Shown piece after piece: positions 1-8,200 of a stretch of DNA of 64,000 nt. Position numbers and translations under genes: made by a program. A model generated the notes under the pieces. That model was not told where the DNA came from, searched no databases, and was given only the letters and a program-made list of their open reading frames with translations. Every line of letters starts with the position of its first letter. Position 1 is the stretch's first letter. This stretch comes from an uncultured Devosia sp. GTDB taxonomy: Bacteria > Pseudomonadota > Alphaproteobacteria > Rhizobiales > Devosiaceae. The stretch lies in NCBI RefSeq assembly GCF_946479885.1, contig NZ_CAMLHM010000010.1, positions 1-64,000 on the forward strand, written 5' to 3'.

Positions 1-481
1 TGTCCGTCTGCCAGCCGATGATGTGCGAATTGCCGCGATAATGCTCGGCCATCGCCTTAGTGATGCGCTTCGAATGCTCGCGGAACACTCCGCTCGCAAG
101 ATTGGCGTGCTGGCGCGAGCCATGGCTCATGGCGCGGCCATTGGCATCGACGCGCAACACTTCGGGATAACGCGCCGTCAGCCAGCGCGGCGGCGTCGCC
201 GTCGGCGTGCACATGATGGTCTTGATGCCGGCTTTGCCCAGCACATCTATGGCCCGGTCGAACAAATCGAAGTCGAACGTCCCCTCATGCGGCTCTAGAA
301 TGTGCCAGGCGAATTCCGCAAGTCGCACCGCGTTGAAGCCCGCGGCTGCCATGCGGTCGGCGTCGCGCTGCCAATAGCTCTCATTGATATGCTCCGGATA
401 ATGTGGGGCACCGACGAGGAAAGTGTCGGTCGCGATCGGCCGCCAGACAGAGAACGGCGCGGATTTCGAGGCAGTCGTCAT
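1..481 (-). CDS. GH42 beta-galactosidase, N-terminal part (runs off the window)
   Basis: The 160 visible residues are the start of a family 42 glycoside hydrolase TIM barrel, which hydrolyses beta-galactosides. The N-terminal half reads VGAPHYPEHI, then RMAAAGFNAVRLAEFAWHIL, then the family block TPPRWLTARYPEVL followed by HGSRQHANL. The window ends just after GWQTD, so the acid/base glutamate of the GH42 motif GWQxDNE lies immediately outside; the last base seen fits the expected Asn codon. It has no signal peptide, so it is probably cytoplasmic and acts on the sugar brought in by the upstream permeases, whose operon it closes (24 bp gap). Family call is firm; the exact substrate (galactoside or arabinopyranoside) is not decided. 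Confidence 0.92.
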   Translation of the reverse strand, partial: MTTASKSAPFSVWRPIATDTFLVGAPHYPEHINESYWQRDADRMAAAGFNAVRLAEFAWHILEPHEGTFDFDLFDRAIDVLGKAGIKTIMCTPTATPPRWLTARYPEVLRVDANGRAMSHGSRQHANLASGVFREHSKRITKAMAEHYRGNSHIIGWQTD

Positions 482-505
482 AGTCGGAAAACTCCAGGCG
501 ATAGT

Positions 506-1408
506 CTATTTGATGGCGCCGGCGGTGAGGCCGCCCTGCCAGAACCGCTGCAGCAGCAGGAACACCACGATGACCGGGATGATGCTGACCAGCGCGCCGG
601 TGATGACGATCGAGAACAGCACCTGTCCGCCGCCACCGCCCTGCTGCGCGAGCTGATACCAGGTCGCAAGGCCCACCGTGATCGGCTGATACTCCTGCGA
701 GCGCAGCACGATCAGCGGCAGGAAGTAGTTGTTCCAGGTCCCGACGAACGAGAGCAGCGCCACGGTCACCATGCCCGGCACCACCAGCCGCAGCACGATG
801 GCGCGGAAGATCATGAACTCGCCGGCGCCATCGATACGCGCGGCGTCGAGCAGTTCGTCATCGACGCCCTGTTCGATATAGACGCGCATCAGATAAACAC
901 CGATCGGCGAGATCATCGAGGGCAGGATCACGCCCAGGGGATTGTCGCTGAGACCCGAAAGCGCCAGCAGCAGGAAGATAGGAACCACTAGGGCCGTCTG
1001 CGGGACAAACACCGCGCCCAGCACGAGCCCAAAGGTCAGATTTCGGCCGCGGAACTTGAACTTCGCGAACGCGTAGCCCGCCGCTGTTGCCAGCAGCGCC
1101 GCACCTGCCCCCGAAATGGTCGAGTAGAGCACGCTGTTGACCATCCAACGCAGGAACATGCCATTGTCGCGCGAGAACAGATCGACCAGATTCTGCCAGA
1201 GGTTGAACTCGGTGCCGAAGCCGAAGCCGAACGTGGCGAACAGGTCGCCGTTCGTCTTGGTTGCCGATAGGACCAGATAGACCAACGGCGCGAGGCTGTA
1301 GACGAGGAACAGCGACAGCAGCAGCGTGAGCATGATCCGCGAGTGCCGCCGTTCGCCCGGCAGGCGCCCGGCAGCTTCGAATGTGGCAATGTCGGTGGTC
1401 GCGGTCAT
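506..1408 (-). CDS. Carbohydrate ABC transporter permease, MalG/UgpE type
   Basis: This inner-membrane permease has 300 residues and about six membrane segments, the first near residues 27-48. The cytoplasmic EAA loop that docks the ATPase lies near residues 184-202 (DDELLDAARIDGAG). A Gly-rich stretch GGGGG sits near residue 260. Its ATG overlaps the stop of the upstream permease by four bases (1405-1408), so translation is coupled. With the partner permease and the Tat-exported binding protein it forms a CUT1-type sugar importer. No ATPase is encoded in the operon. The following GH42 gene suggests a galactoside or other oligosaccharide as substrate (inference from context). Confidence 0.95.
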   Translation of the reverse strand: MTATTDIATFEAAGRLPGERRHSRIMLTLLLSLFLVYSLAPLVYLVLSATKTNGDLFATFGFGFGTEFNLWQNLVDLFSRDNGMFLRWMVNSVLYSTISGAGAALLATAAGYAFAKFKFRGRNLTFGLVLGAVFVPQTALVVPIFLLLALSGLSDNPLGVILPSMISPIGVYLMRVYIEQGVDDELLDAARIDGAGEFMIFRAIVLRLVVPGMVTVALLSFVGTWNNYFLPLIVLRSQEYQPITVGLATWYQLAQQGGGGGQVLFSIVITGALVSIIPVIVVFLLLQRFWQGGLTAGAIK

Positions 1409-2334
1409 CGTTGCTCCGGCCGACGGCGGTTGGTGATCAAGGTGAAGATGTAGGAGGCACCGGCGATCACGATGCCAAGCACGAACGAGACCGCGGCCGC
1501 ATAGCCATACTGCTGGTTCTGCGTTGCCAGCGAATAGGCATAGAGGTTCGGCGTGTAGCTCGAATTGATGGTGTTTCTGGCGAGCGCGCGCATCAAGAAC
1601 GGCTCATTGAACAGCTGCAGTGTGCCATTGATCGAAAAGATGATGGTGAGCAGGATCGCCGGCCATAGCAGCGGCAGCTGGATCAGACGCGCAAATTGCC
1701 AGGGCGTCGCGCCGTCGATCCGCGAGGCCTCCGCGAGATCCGAGGGGATCGCCTTCAGGGCGGCGTAATAGATCACCATATTGTAGCCGACATATTCCCA
1801 CGTCGCGATATTTGCCAACGAGAAGATCATGGCGCCCGGCGACAGGAAGTCCGGCGGCGGCAGGTTGAGCGCGTTGGCCATCTGCGTGAACGGACCGAAG
1901 GTGGGGCCGTAGAGATAGCCCCAGATGATCGTCGCAATCACGCTCGGCACGGCGTAGGGGAGGAAGAAACCGAGCCGGAAGACGCCCTTGGCATAGACCT
2001 GGCCACGGTCGAGCACGATGGCGAACAACAGCGCCATGCCCAGCATGATCGGCACCTGCACGATGCCGAACAGAACAAGGTTCGACACGCCGCCCCAGAA
2101 CTTGGCGTCGCCCGTGACCTTGATGTAGCTCGCGGCTCCCGCGAATTGCCGTCCGCCGACCAGCGTATCGCGGAAGAGGCTCATATAAAACGCATAGGCC
2201 AGCGGCGCGACGATGAAGGCGATAAACAGCAACAAGAAAGGCGCCAGGAACAGATAGGGCGCAAGCTTTCGTGACGTAAAACCGCCCGATCGCGCTGGGC
2301 GCGTCGTGGCGGCTGGCGTATTCGACATTGCCAT
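1405..2334 (-). CDS. Carbohydrate ABC transporter permease, MalF/UgpA type
   Basis: This is the first permease of the sugar operon, 309 residues with a first membrane helix near residues 27-50. The EAA loop is near 198-221 (SDLAEASRIDGATPWQFA). It pairs with the downstream MalG-type permease to form the channel. A second in-frame ATG two codons in (2328) has a better spaced GGGGGA ribosome site than the first ATG, so the real protein may begin there. It follows the binding-protein gene after a 65-base gap that contains a strong stem-loop at 2359-2383. Confidence 0.95.
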   Translation of the reverse strand: MAMSNTPAATTRPARSGGFTSRKLAPYLFLAPFLLLFIAFIVAPLAYAFYMSLFRDTLVGGRQFAGAASYIKVTGDAKFWGGVSNLVLFGIVQVPIMLGMALLFAIVLDRGQVYAKGVFRLGFFLPYAVPSVIATIIWGYLYGPTFGPFTQMANALNLPPPDFLSPGAMIFSLANIATWEYVGYNMVIYYAALKAIPSDLAEASRIDGATPWQFARLIQLPLLWPAILLTIIFSINGTLQLFNEPFLMRALARNTINSSYTPNLYAYSLATQNQQYGYAAAVSFVLGIVIAGASYIFTLITNRRRPEQR

Positions 2335-2358
2335 GGTCCCCCGGCAAGATGAAGAGAT

Positions 2359-2383
2359 CGGGCGCGCCGATCAAGCGCGCCCG
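2359..2383 (-). other. Intra-operon stem-loop after the sugar binding-protein gene
   Basis: Arms CGGGCGCGC (2359-2367) and GCGCGCCCG (2375-2383) are perfectly complementary with a 7-base loop. It sits 17 bases after the binding-protein stop and before the permease start. The minus strand continues ATCTCTTCATCTT, a weak U-rich tract, so it may be a partial terminator as well as an mRNA 3'-end stabiliser. Such elements raise binding-protein output relative to permease output. Confidence 0.65.
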
Positions 2384-2399
2384 GCCGTGGCCCGGGAAG

Positions 2400-3707
2400 T
2401 TAGGCTACGGTGAAGCCTTGTTCCTGCGCGTAGGCGACCACGGCATCCTGGATGCGGTCGAACGCATCCGACAGCGTGCCGCTGCCACCGATCGAGGCGC
2501 CGAATTCATCGGACATCGACTGGTAGAGGAAGCTCTGGAACGGGCTCCACTCAAACGGCACCACGGCATTCGACGATTTGGCGAACACCTCGTTCACCGC
2601 CTGGCCGCCGTAGAAATCCATCTTGTTGCCCGCCCATTCCGGGCTTGAGAGCAGCGCGTTGGTGGTGGGGAAGAAGAACTGCTTGGTGGTGTAGAGCTTT
2701 GTGGCTTCGGGATCCCTGCACAGCCAGATCGCGACTTCGGCGGCCTCAGGCAGATGCTGGGTCGCTTTCAGCACGGCCAGTGATGAGCCGCCCCAGGCGC
2801 CGGTCGCGAACTTGCTCGCGTCCCACTGCGGCAGATCGGCGGCACGCCACTGGCCCGCGCTGGTCTTGGCGAACGAGGTCAGGAACACCGGCCCCCAGCC
2901 CGCAGTGAGCCAGGTGGCATAGCGGCCCGAGTCGAGGCCAGTGTACCACTCGTTGTTGAAACCCGGCTTGGTCTCGATGACACCGGCGGTAATGAGCTCC
3001 TGCCAATAGGTGGCGAAATCCTTGGAAATCTGGTCGTTGATGTTGATCACGAGCTTGTCGCCATCGCGGCTGACCGGCTTCCAGCCCATCGGCCACAGCA
3101 GCGCATTGACCCAGTCGCCTGAGCTGAACAGCGCGTCGGTGATGAACACATTCTCATCTGCCGCGTGGATATTCTCGGCCGCATCGGCAAACTCGGCCCA
3201 GGTGGTCGGCGGCGTGATGCCCTGCTTGTCGAAGATGTCTTTGCGATAGAGCATCGCCATCGGACCGGTATCCTGTGGCATGGCGTTGATCACACCGCCC
3301 TGGCCGAGCTGGCTCCACGTGCCTTCTGGGAACTCCGCCTTGTGCGGGTTTGCCCACTGGCCGATGTCGGCGAAGGCGTCCAACTGGCGGAAGCTCTCGA
3401 GGTGCTGGAATTCGATTTGGACGACGTCGGGCAGGCCGCTGCCCGCCTGCAGGCCCGCACGGACCGCCTGATATTCCGGGTCGCCCTGGCCGGCATTGAC
3501 GAGTTCGACCTGGATGCCCGGATGCGCGGCGTTGAACATGTCGACCTGAAGCTGGAGATCAGGCACCCACGACCACAGAACGATCTTGACTGGATCGGCG
3601 CCACGGACCGCGGCCGGCAGGGCCGCTACCGCAACGCTCGCACCCGCAACCTTCAAGAAGTCACGACGCTGCATCGTCCGCCCCAGCGGATTGAAAATCT
3701 TCGCCAT
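2400..3707 (-). CDS. Sugar ABC transporter substrate-binding protein, Tat-exported
   Basis: A family 1 extracellular solute-binding protein of 435 residues. The N-terminus MQRRDFLKVAG (RR at about 14-15) followed by a hydrophobic Ala-rich stretch and AVRGA is a twin-arginine signal, so it is folded before export to the periplasm. The mature start VKIVLWSWVPDLQLQ and later motifs such as GWGPVFL are typical of CUT1 binding proteins. I chose the ATG at 3707 because AGGGAGGA lies 6-8 bases upstream; an earlier in-frame start at 3740 would put extra residues before the Tat motif. It lies downstream of the ROK regulator and begins the transport operon. The sugar is not identifiable from sequence alone. 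Confidence 0.95.
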   Translation of the reverse strand: MAKIFNPLGRTMQRRDFLKVAGASVAVAALPAAVRGADPVKIVLWSWVPDLQLQVDMFNAAHPGIQVELVNAGQGDPEYQAVRAGLQAGSGLPDVVQIEFQHLESFRQLDAFADIGQWANPHKAEFPEGTWSQLGQGGVINAMPQDTGPMAMLYRKDIFDKQGITPPTTWAEFADAAENIHAADENVFITDALFSSGDWVNALLWPMGWKPVSRDGDKLVININDQISKDFATYWQELITAGVIETKPGFNNEWYTGLDSGRYATWLTAGWGPVFLTSFAKTSAGQWRAADLPQWDASKFATGAWGGSSLAVLKATQHLPEAAEVAIWLCRDPEATKLYTTKQFFFPTTNALLSSPEWAGNKMDFYGGQAVNEVFAKSSNAVVPFEWSPFQSFLYQSMSDEFGASIGGSGTLSDAFDRIQDAVVAYAQEQGFTVA

Positions 3708-3760
3708 TGAAGTCCTCCCTCGAAAGATACGCTCCCACACGATGCAGGGCGCATTTTTTC

Positions 3761-3773
3761 TTTCAGTTAGAAA
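3761..3773. promoter_or_regulatory. Possible ROK operator upstream of the sugar operon
   Basis: The 13-base element TTTCAGTTAGAAA has complementary arms TTTC/GAAA around AGTTA and lies about 55 bases upstream of the binding-protein start, in the 111-base gap between the ROK gene and the transport genes. Location fits repression by the adjacent ROK protein. The arms are short, so this is tentative. Confidence 0.35.
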
Positions 3774-3818
3774 CTTAATACCGAGATTGAGACGCTGTCA
3801 ATCGCGATCGATTGGCCC

Positions 3819-5003
3819 TTAGTGAGCTATCACGAGGCTGTCGGCAGGGTTGAGCGTCGTGGCATCGAGCACCAGGCGCACCGCGCCAAGCACGATGTCG
3901 CGGTGCCCCAGCGCGCCTATCACGAGGCGCGGGGGGTCGTACACATTGCCCTTGAGGCGATGCCGCAGCACATCGAGCACCAGGTCACCGCCGCCGACGA
4001 CGCGGCCCGCCAGCACGATGATTTCGGGGTTCATGAAGGCAGCAACACTGCCCACCGCCATCGTCGCATAGTCGAGCAGTTCGGTCACGACTGGCGCGAT
4101 TTTGCCCGCCTGCCGGTCGGTGACGGCAGCCAAGGTGAGCTTCCCCGCCGCATACTGCGTGTTGGCCTCTTCGAGCATCTTGGTCGCCTGTTCGGGGATG
4201 CCGAAAAAGCGCAGCGATTGCTTGTCGCCCAGATGTTCGAACGGCCGCCCGGTGAGGAGGGGGTCATCGAGATACCAGCCGAGCTCGCCTGCCGCATGCG
4301 AATGCCCGCCATAGAGCTTGCCGTCGATCACGACACCCGCGCCGGCCCCAGGCCCGATCGAGAGGCTCACGACGCTGTCGGCGCCACGCCCGGCCCCGAA
4401 CCCCCATTCGCCCACGGCGGCGAGGTTGCGCCCGTTCTCGACAAAGACCGGCACGTCGAATTTCTCGCTCAGCAACTGCCGAAGTGGAAAGTCGCGCCAT
4501 CCAAGGCCAAGCGTGAGCACCACTTCGCCAACGGGCTGCTTGACGATCGAGGGAACGCCGATGCCGATGCCACGAATTGTCTGGCCAGGCGGGCGGGGGA
4601 CCGCCATCAGCCGCTCGATAAGGGAGGTGATTCTTTGGAGATTGCGCTCACCATCGTCATCGGCGGCTTCATGCATCTCAGTCTGCACGACGCCTTCCAG
4701 GTTTGCGACCGCACCGTAGAATTCACCCTTGCCCGCTTCAATGCCGATTATTGCGTGCGACGCGCCGCGGAACTTGATGCGTGCCCGAGGACGTCCCCGG
4801 GCACTAGCCTCGTCAAACCCGTCATACGCCACCAGATCTTCGGCAATCAGATCTTCGATCACGCGCATAACGGTCGGAATGCTGATGTTCAGTCGCTCGG
4901 CCAGGCTCGAAGGTGATGCCACGCCTTCCGTGCGGATCACGTCGACCACGGCCGATCGATTCAGTCGGCGCAGAAGGCTGGATGTCGTGGGCTGGCGCTT
5001 CAT
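3819..5003 (-). CDS. ROK family transcriptional regulator lacking the usual zinc motif
   Basis: A 394-residue NagC/Mlc-type regulator: winged helix in the first 70 residues (SPSSLAERLNISIPTVMRVI), then a sugar-kinase-like ROK domain with GVPSIV, the ENGRNLAAVGE strand and the glycine-rich GPGAGAGVVIDGKLYGG. Canonical ROK proteins continue AGExGH...CxCGxxGC, which binds zinc; here the sequence is AGELGWYLDDPLLTG, so both the His and the Cys cluster are missing. ATG 5003 is preferred over an upstream TTG at 5096 because it gives the normal length. It lies just upstream of, and in the same direction as, the sugar operon and presumably controls it in response to the imported sugar. Confidence 0.92.
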   Translation of the reverse strand: MKRQPTTSSLLRRLNRSAVVDVIRTEGVASPSSLAERLNISIPTVMRVIEDLIAEDLVAYDGFDEASARGRPRARIKFRGASHAIIGIEAGKGEFYGAVANLEGVVQTEMHEAADDDGERNLQRITSLIERLMAVPRPPGQTIRGIGIGVPSIVKQPVGEVVLTLGLGWRDFPLRQLLSEKFDVPVFVENGRNLAAVGEWGFGAGRGADSVVSLSIGPGAGAGVVIDGKLYGGHSHAAGELGWYLDDPLLTGRPFEHLGDKQSLRFFGIPEQATKMLEEANTQYAAGKLTLAAVTDRQAGKIAPVVTELLDYATMAVGSVAAFMNPEIIVLAGRVVGGGDLVLDVLRHRLKGNVYDPPRLVIGALGHRDIVLGAVRLVLDATTLNPADSLVIAH

Positions 5004-5145
5004 ATACGGGACCAGTTTGCGAGCGCCGGCTACCCGGCACCAAGCGACGGCATAGACCAGAACAGAGATGGTGTCCGCCTTTTTCTGAAGGCGCAACGCT
5101 GAGCGGCGAAGGCAACAGCGGCGGCCGGGCGATGATCGCCGGGGA

Positions 5146-5535
5146 CTAACGGCTGCCTAGAGGTGGAGCACTGACCTGCTCGCGATGGCTTTGAATCGCC
5201 CCCATATTTTCAAGAACCCAGTTCGACAGCTCAATCAACGGCAGCGCCAGCGAATGCCCCAAAGGGGTCAGGCTATATTCAACCTGTGGCGGGACACTCG
5301 GATGCACCTTTCGCGAGACCAGCCCGTCACCCTCGAGTGATCTCAGCGTGCGCGTCAGCATCTGCTGGGAAATGCCGCCGATCATGCGTTTGAGCTCGTT
5401 GAACCGCCTGGGCTGCTGAACCAGCATGGTGATGGTCATGATCGTCCATTTGTCGCCCATGCGTGCGAGCATCTGGTTCACCTCCCGGCATGCGGGAAAG
5501 GTGCCAGGCTGTTGGGGAGGGGTAGGTACAAGCAT
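5146..5535 (-). CDS. HxlR family transcriptional regulator
   Basis: A 129-residue winged-helix regulator of the HxlR class. The core reads CREVNQMLARMGDKWTIMTI, then RRFNELKRMIGGISQQMLTRTL and YSLTPLGHSLALPL, matching the family almost end to end. A single Cys in CREVNQ is in the position used for redox or quinone sensing in some members, but many members share it without known sensing. ATG 5535 was chosen; another in-frame ATG at 5589 would add 18 residues without homology. It is divergent from the SDR gene at 5628 and is the likely repressor of that promoter. Confidence 0.92.
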   Translation of the reverse strand: MLVPTPPQQPGTFPACREVNQMLARMGDKWTIMTITMLVQQPRRFNELKRMIGGISQQMLTRTLRSLEGDGLVSRKVHPSVPPQVEYSLTPLGHSLALPLIELSNWVLENMGAIQSHREQVSAPPLGSR

Positions 5536-5590
5536 CTGACCAGGCCATAAATTTCTACGTTCTTGTGCACCAACCCCGATAGCACACATA

Positions 5591-5613
5591 GGTGGTCAGG
5601 AAAACATACCACC
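5591..5613. promoter_or_regulatory. Candidate HxlR operator in the hxlR-type/SDR divergent promoter
   Basis: Arms GGTGGT (5591-5596) and ACCACC (5608-5613) are perfect inverted repeats separated by 11 bases, ending 14 bases before the SDR start codon. HxlR regulators commonly bind such dyads between themselves and a divergent oxidoreductase gene. No binding evidence is available. Confidence 0.45.
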
Positions 5614-5627
5614 ACCGGAGCGTCCTG

Positions 5628-6347
5628 ATGACTGACCAAAAGACTATCGCAATATTCGGAGCTGGCACGGGGTTGGGTGCATCCGTTGCAGCCCGATTTG
5701 GTCGGGAAGGCTACAAGGTCGCCCTGATCGCTCGCGGTCCGACCGGCCTCTATCTGCTCAGGGACAAACTGGCGGAGCAGGGGATTGAAGCCTACTGCTT
5801 TCCCGCCGACCTGACCGACCTTGCCGCCATCCCGTCTCTCGTGCAGGCAATCGAAGCACAACTCGGGACGATCGATGTTGCTCTCTTCTCTCCCATTTCG
5901 AGCACTGCTTACTTCGTTCCGGCGGTGGACTTGAAAGCCAGCTATCTGCAGTCAATTTCGCTCTTGCTGACATCGGCACCAATCGAGTTGGCTCACGCGT
6001 TGATGCCAGGCATGCGTTCGCGCGGCGATGGAGCCTTCATCGTGGCCGATGGGCTATCGGGCGTTTTTCCGGTGGCTGGAATGAGCGGACCCGGCCCCGC
6101 TATGGCGGCTACCCGCAACTATGTCATGACACTGCATGACGAAGTCCGGCCCAATGGCGTTTTTGCCGGGATGCTCCATGTGGGAGCCATGATCGACAAC
6201 TCCACAGGAATGGCGGCGGCCTTGGCCGCTGGAATGGTCCTGGATTCCTTCCCTGTCGTCGAACCGAACCTGCTTGCAGACGAAGTGTGGAGCTTGGCGA
6301 GCGAGCGAAACCGCGCCGAGTCGATACTCCCGGCACTGTCTAGATAG
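5628..6347 (+). CDS. Atypical short-chain dehydrogenase/reductase (SDR) family protein
   Basis: A 239-residue Rossmann protein. The NAD(P) motif IAIFGAGTGLGASVAARFG is near residue 7-25, and ALIARG follows the second beta strand. The catalytic SDR signature YxxxK is not recognisable: the segment where it belongs reads PAMAATRNYV, so the Tyr/Lys pair appears replaced. The protein may therefore be a nucleotide-binding or redox-sensing relative or a reductase with a different mechanism. Start ATG 5628 follows a GGAG ribosome site. It is paired divergently with an HxlR regulator, a common arrangement for enzymes handling reactive electrophiles. Substrate unknown. Confidence 0.88.
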   Translation: MTDQKTIAIFGAGTGLGASVAARFGREGYKVALIARGPTGLYLLRDKLAEQGIEAYCFPADLTDLAAIPSLVQAIEAQLGTIDVALFSPISSTAYFVPAVDLKASYLQSISLLLTSAPIELAHALMPGMRSRGDGAFIVADGLSGVFPVAGMSGPGPAMAATRNYVMTLHDEVRPNGVFAGMLHVGAMIDNSTGMAAALAAGMVLDSFPVVEPNLLADEVWSLASERNRAESILPALSR

Positions 6348-6847
6348 AGTAGGCTCGCTCCGGCAATTGTAGGTAGCCGCGCCGCCTGACACTGCGCGCT
6401 TATCCATTAACAAAGGCGGACAGACGCCGTCCGACCCTATTGCCACGACCAGGCTCGCTAAGCGGACTGTCTGCTCTTGGGAACTCTAGAAGGGCGGTCA
6501 AATGGCTGCAATGGGGCGCAAAACAGACGGGCAGTTTTCAGTAAGCAGCCGGGCAGGGTAGGTGCCGGAAACGGAGCGGCAGCTTTTTCCGAAGCGGGTC
6601 GTCAATAGCTGACGTCGCCACGAGGACGGCCGGTCGACTGAAGTAGCGCGCATGCTCGGCAATCGCGCACGGTGCCGGCGCTTCTGATGCGCTCGGACCT
6701 GGAGCAGATCGTATCGATTAAGCGATCAGGTCACGGCATATCAGGGCAAGTGCCATATAATTTCGGCAGATTCTTTTGAGCTCACGATGCGATGAAGGGC
6801 TAATCGGAACTTGCTTCCGCATTCTTGGCAGCCGAGGTTGTTGGAAC
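6348..6847. other. 500-base region without a recognisable gene
   Basis: Between the SDR stop and the FAD oxidase start I find no convincing ORF, RNA gene or terminator. The in-frame extension of the downstream ORF to 6776 has no homology to the oxidase family. The region is slightly richer in A+T near 6710-6775 and probably holds the oxidase promoter. Confidence 0.5.
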
Positions 6848-8170
6848 ATGTCGCCCAGGGTCGAACGCATTCACAGCGATGAACGGCTCCCGGCCCAGGC
6901 CGATGTCGTCATCGTCGGCGGCGGCATTCTTGGCTCCACCGCTGCCTATTTCCTGGCGAAGCGCGGCCTCTCCGTGGCTCTACTCGAGAAGGGCCACATC
7001 GCCTGTGAACAATCGAGCCGAAATTGGGGTTGGTGCCGCCAGCAGAACCGCGACCGGCGCGAACTGCCGCTCTCGGTTCTTTCCATGCGGCTGTGGGACG
7101 AGCTGACGCACGATATCGGTCGAGACCTTGGATTTCGACGCTGCGGTCTTGTGTTTGCGACCCACGACGAGGCTGTGCTCGCCGGCTGGGAAAGCTGGCG
7201 CGAACTCGCCAGGGAGTACGACGTCGAGACCCAGGTGCTCAGTCGGGCAGAGGTAGCCAAGCGTGTCCCCGAAACGCGGGAAAAATGGGTCGGCGGCATC
7301 TATTCGGAACGGGACGGCAAGGCCGAACCTGCGCTTGCGGCGCCAGCCATCGCCGAGGGCGCCAGAGCACTAGGCGCCACGATCCACCAGGGTTGCGCCG
7401 CGCGGGCACTCGACCTGGCCAATGGCAAGATCGCGGGCGTTTACACAGAGAAGGGTTACATCAAGACCAGCGCTGTGCTGTGCGCCGCTGGCGCCTGGTC
7501 ATCGCGGTTCCTGGGGCCTCTCGGGATCAGTTTCCCCCAGGCGAGCATCCGGCAGACCGCGCTGCGCTCTACCCCGACGGTCAATATCGGAGAGGCGATC
7601 TCCACACCCTACTGCACGATCACCCGCCGGCTGGACGGCAGCTACACTATGGCGATCAGCGGCAAGGCGAACCTGGAAGTTACGCCCCGGGCCATCCGCT
7701 ATAGCCGGGAGTTCATGCCGCAATTCTTCCGCCGGCTGAAGAATGTCAGGCTCGGTATCGGCGAGTCCTTCGTGTCGGGGCCGGATTCGCTGTCGGCCCT
7801 GCTGGCCACGGACGATAGGATATTCGAGCAGAACAGGGTGCTCGATCCCCCGCCCTTGAAGTGGCTGATCAGCCAGGTGGTGGAGAGTGTCCGCAAGACC
7901 TTCCCGCAACTGGGAGACATACAGATCGACAGTGCCTGGGGCGGCTTCGTCGATTGCACGCCGGACGCTGTGCCTGTGGTGTCGAAGGTGGATGCGGTGG
8001 AAGGCCTGGTCCTCGCGGCGGGCTGCTCGGGCCACGGCTTCGGTTTGGGCCCCGGGCTGGGCTATCTGGCCGCGGAGCTTGTCGTAAACGACAAGCCCAG
8101 CGTCGATCCTGCGCCGTTCCGCCTGTCACGCCTGGTTGACGGCTCGAAGCTGGACATAGCCGCCATCTGA
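6848..8170 (+). CDS. FAD-dependent oxidoreductase, DAO family (copy A)
   Basis: A 440-residue flavoprotein of the D-amino-acid oxidase/glycine oxidase fold that oxidises amines or amino acids. The dinucleotide motif ADVVIVGGGILGSTAAYFL starts near residue 18. It carries the block SSRNWGWCRQQNRD near residue 57 and a C-terminal GCSGHGFGLGPGLGYLAAEL that closes the FAD site. A paralogue with the same blocks is at 26538-27863. ATG 6848 was chosen because the family homology begins a few residues later; an upstream start at 6776 is possible. It is convergent with the GntR gene at 8201. Substrate unknown; the neighbourhood suggests a secondary amine or amino acid feeding the kinase/phospho-lyase or transaminase genes. 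Confidence 0.92.
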   Translation: MSPRVERIHSDERLPAQADVVIVGGGILGSTAAYFLAKRGLSVALLEKGHIACEQSSRNWGWCRQQNRDRRELPLSVLSMRLWDELTHDIGRDLGFRRCGLVFATHDEAVLAGWESWRELAREYDVETQVLSRAEVAKRVPETREKWVGGIYSERDGKAEPALAAPAIAEGARALGATIHQGCAARALDLANGKIAGVYTEKGYIKTSAVLCAAGAWSSRFLGPLGISFPQASIRQTALRSTPTVNIGEAISTPYCTITRRLDGSYTMAISGKANLEVTPRAIRYSREFMPQFFRRLKNVRLGIGESFVSGPDSLSALLATDDRIFEQNRVLDPPPLKWLISQVVESVRKTFPQLGDIQIDSAWGGFVDCTPDAVPVVSKVDAVEGLVLAAGCSGHGFGLGPGLGYLAAELVVNDKPSVDPAPFRLSRLVDGSKLDIAAI

Positions 8171-8200
8171 CGCATTGCTGAAAGCAAGGTCTCCTCGGTG

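Noticed and set aside
302..991. 229-residue plus-strand ORF across the GH42 and permease genes
   Set aside because: It is antisense to two clear family members, very rich in Arg, His, Asp and Gln, with no motif; a GC-rich shadow frame.
3822..4916. 364-residue plus-strand ORF opposite the ROK regulator
   Set aside because: Composition is of an antisense frame (His, Arg, Glu rich), no domain seen, and the minus strand encodes a complete ROK protein.
6500..6760. Possible transposase or phage remnant in the gene-free region
   Set aside because: No recognisable transposase motif, terminal inverted repeat or target duplication could be seen.
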